This document shows, piece after piece, positions 63,796-64,000 of a DNA stretch of 64,000 bases. Under the pieces are notes generated by a model that saw only the letters and a list, made by a program, of their open reading frames with translations, made no database searches and was not told where the DNA came from. Source of the DNA: Azospirillum ramasamyi. GTDB taxonomy: Bacteria > Pseudomonadota > Alphaproteobacteria > Azospirillales > Azospirillaceae. Position 1 is the first letter of the stretch. Every line of letters begins with the position of its first letter. The translations under genes and the position numbers were made by a program. The DNA lies in NCBI RefSeq assembly GCF_003233655.1, contig NZ_CP029829.1, positions 2,242,978 through 2,306,977 on the forward strand. The letters run 5' to 3'.

Positions 63796-64000
63796 ATGAA
63801 GCTGCCGTCCCGCCTGATCCCGCTGCTTTTCGCCCCCACCCTGCTCCTTGCCGGCTGCCAGACCGGCACCGACCGCGCCGAGGGCAACCTGCTGCCGGCC
63901 CAGGCTGTGGCGGGCACCGTCTGGCAGGGCAACCACAGCAGCGCCGCCGAGCGCGCCTATGTGGTCGCCCGCGACGGCGACGAATGGACCTCGCTGTGGG
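63796..64000 (+). CDS. Lipoprotein, 5' part only (window ends)
   Basis: The 68 visible residues begin MKLPSRLIPLLFAPTLLLAG, with lipobox LAGC giving the lipidated cysteine at residue 21. A short polar linker and the segment YVVARDGDEWTSLW follow. The last motif resembles the start of PrcB-type protease-complex-associated domains, but too little is present to be sure. It follows the M20 gene by six bases. Confidence 0.75.
   Translation, partial: MKLPSRLIPLLFAPTLLLAGCQTGTDRAEGNLLPAQAVAGTVWQGNHSSAAERAYVVARDGDEWTSLW

Overview
The window is GC-rich, densely coded chromosomal DNA from an alphaproteobacterium, most likely Azospirillum or a close Rhodospirillales relative. The basis is gene content and order: sdhC-sdhD-sdhA-sdhB, ihfB followed by a LapA-like protein, rlmN beside an IalB-family protein, DUF1272 and DUF4170 proteins, a HisKA_2 kinase, and many chemotaxis and c-di-GMP proteins. 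The genus is an inference; no rRNA gene is present to confirm it. Function calls rest on motifs read from the translations, without database searches.

Layout. 1-4.7 kb: rsmB, a heparinase II/III-like protein and the 5' part of purH on the minus strand, then tRNA-Gly(GCC) with its terminator. 4.8-12.5 kb: an enoyl-CoA hydratase-family protein, a DHA2-type efflux pump, a LysR regulator, a candidate small RNA, a ribbon-helix-helix protein, a hemolysin III protein, an LprI-domain protein and a MarR regulator. 12.6-22.5 kb: a D-2-hydroxyacid dehydrogenase, an SH3-domain protein, argG, several oxidoreductases, a DMT transporter, an ornithine cyclodeaminase-like protein, a LapA-like protein and ihfB. 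22.7-36.8 kb: a CheZ-like phosphatase coupled to a pentapeptide-repeat protein, an HtrA protease, a gene-poor AT-rich stretch with small genes (27.6-29.1 kb), a sensor kinase, Dps, a chemoreceptor with a secreted Cache protein, an EF-G-like GTPase and an internally shortened molbindin. 36.9-44.7 kb: an aspartate-type aminotransferase, a haem group (cytochrome c', di-haem peroxidase, cytochrome b561), DUF4170, a phosphoesterase and a GGDEF-EAL protein. 44.9-49.3 kb: a compact podovirus-like head-gene module (scaffold, Bbp19-like, portal and two small proteins) divergent from an S24/LexA-like repressor. 49.4-64 kb: branched-chain aminotransferase, tandem palindromic repeats, the succinate dehydrogenase operon, a polytopic membrane protein, rlmN, IalB, an HD-GYP regulator, DUF1272, a GST, an M20 amidohydrolase and the start of a lipoprotein gene.

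Most genes are ordinary core metabolism, translation or signalling. The best leads are the phage-derived module with its dual-frame repeat, the structured small RNA at 8.65 kb, the 159-bp palindromic repeat family with compensatory base changes, the CheZ-like protein with two CheY-binding-type tails, the HD-GYP protein whose receiver has Glu in place of the phosphoacceptor Asp, and the shortened molbindin.
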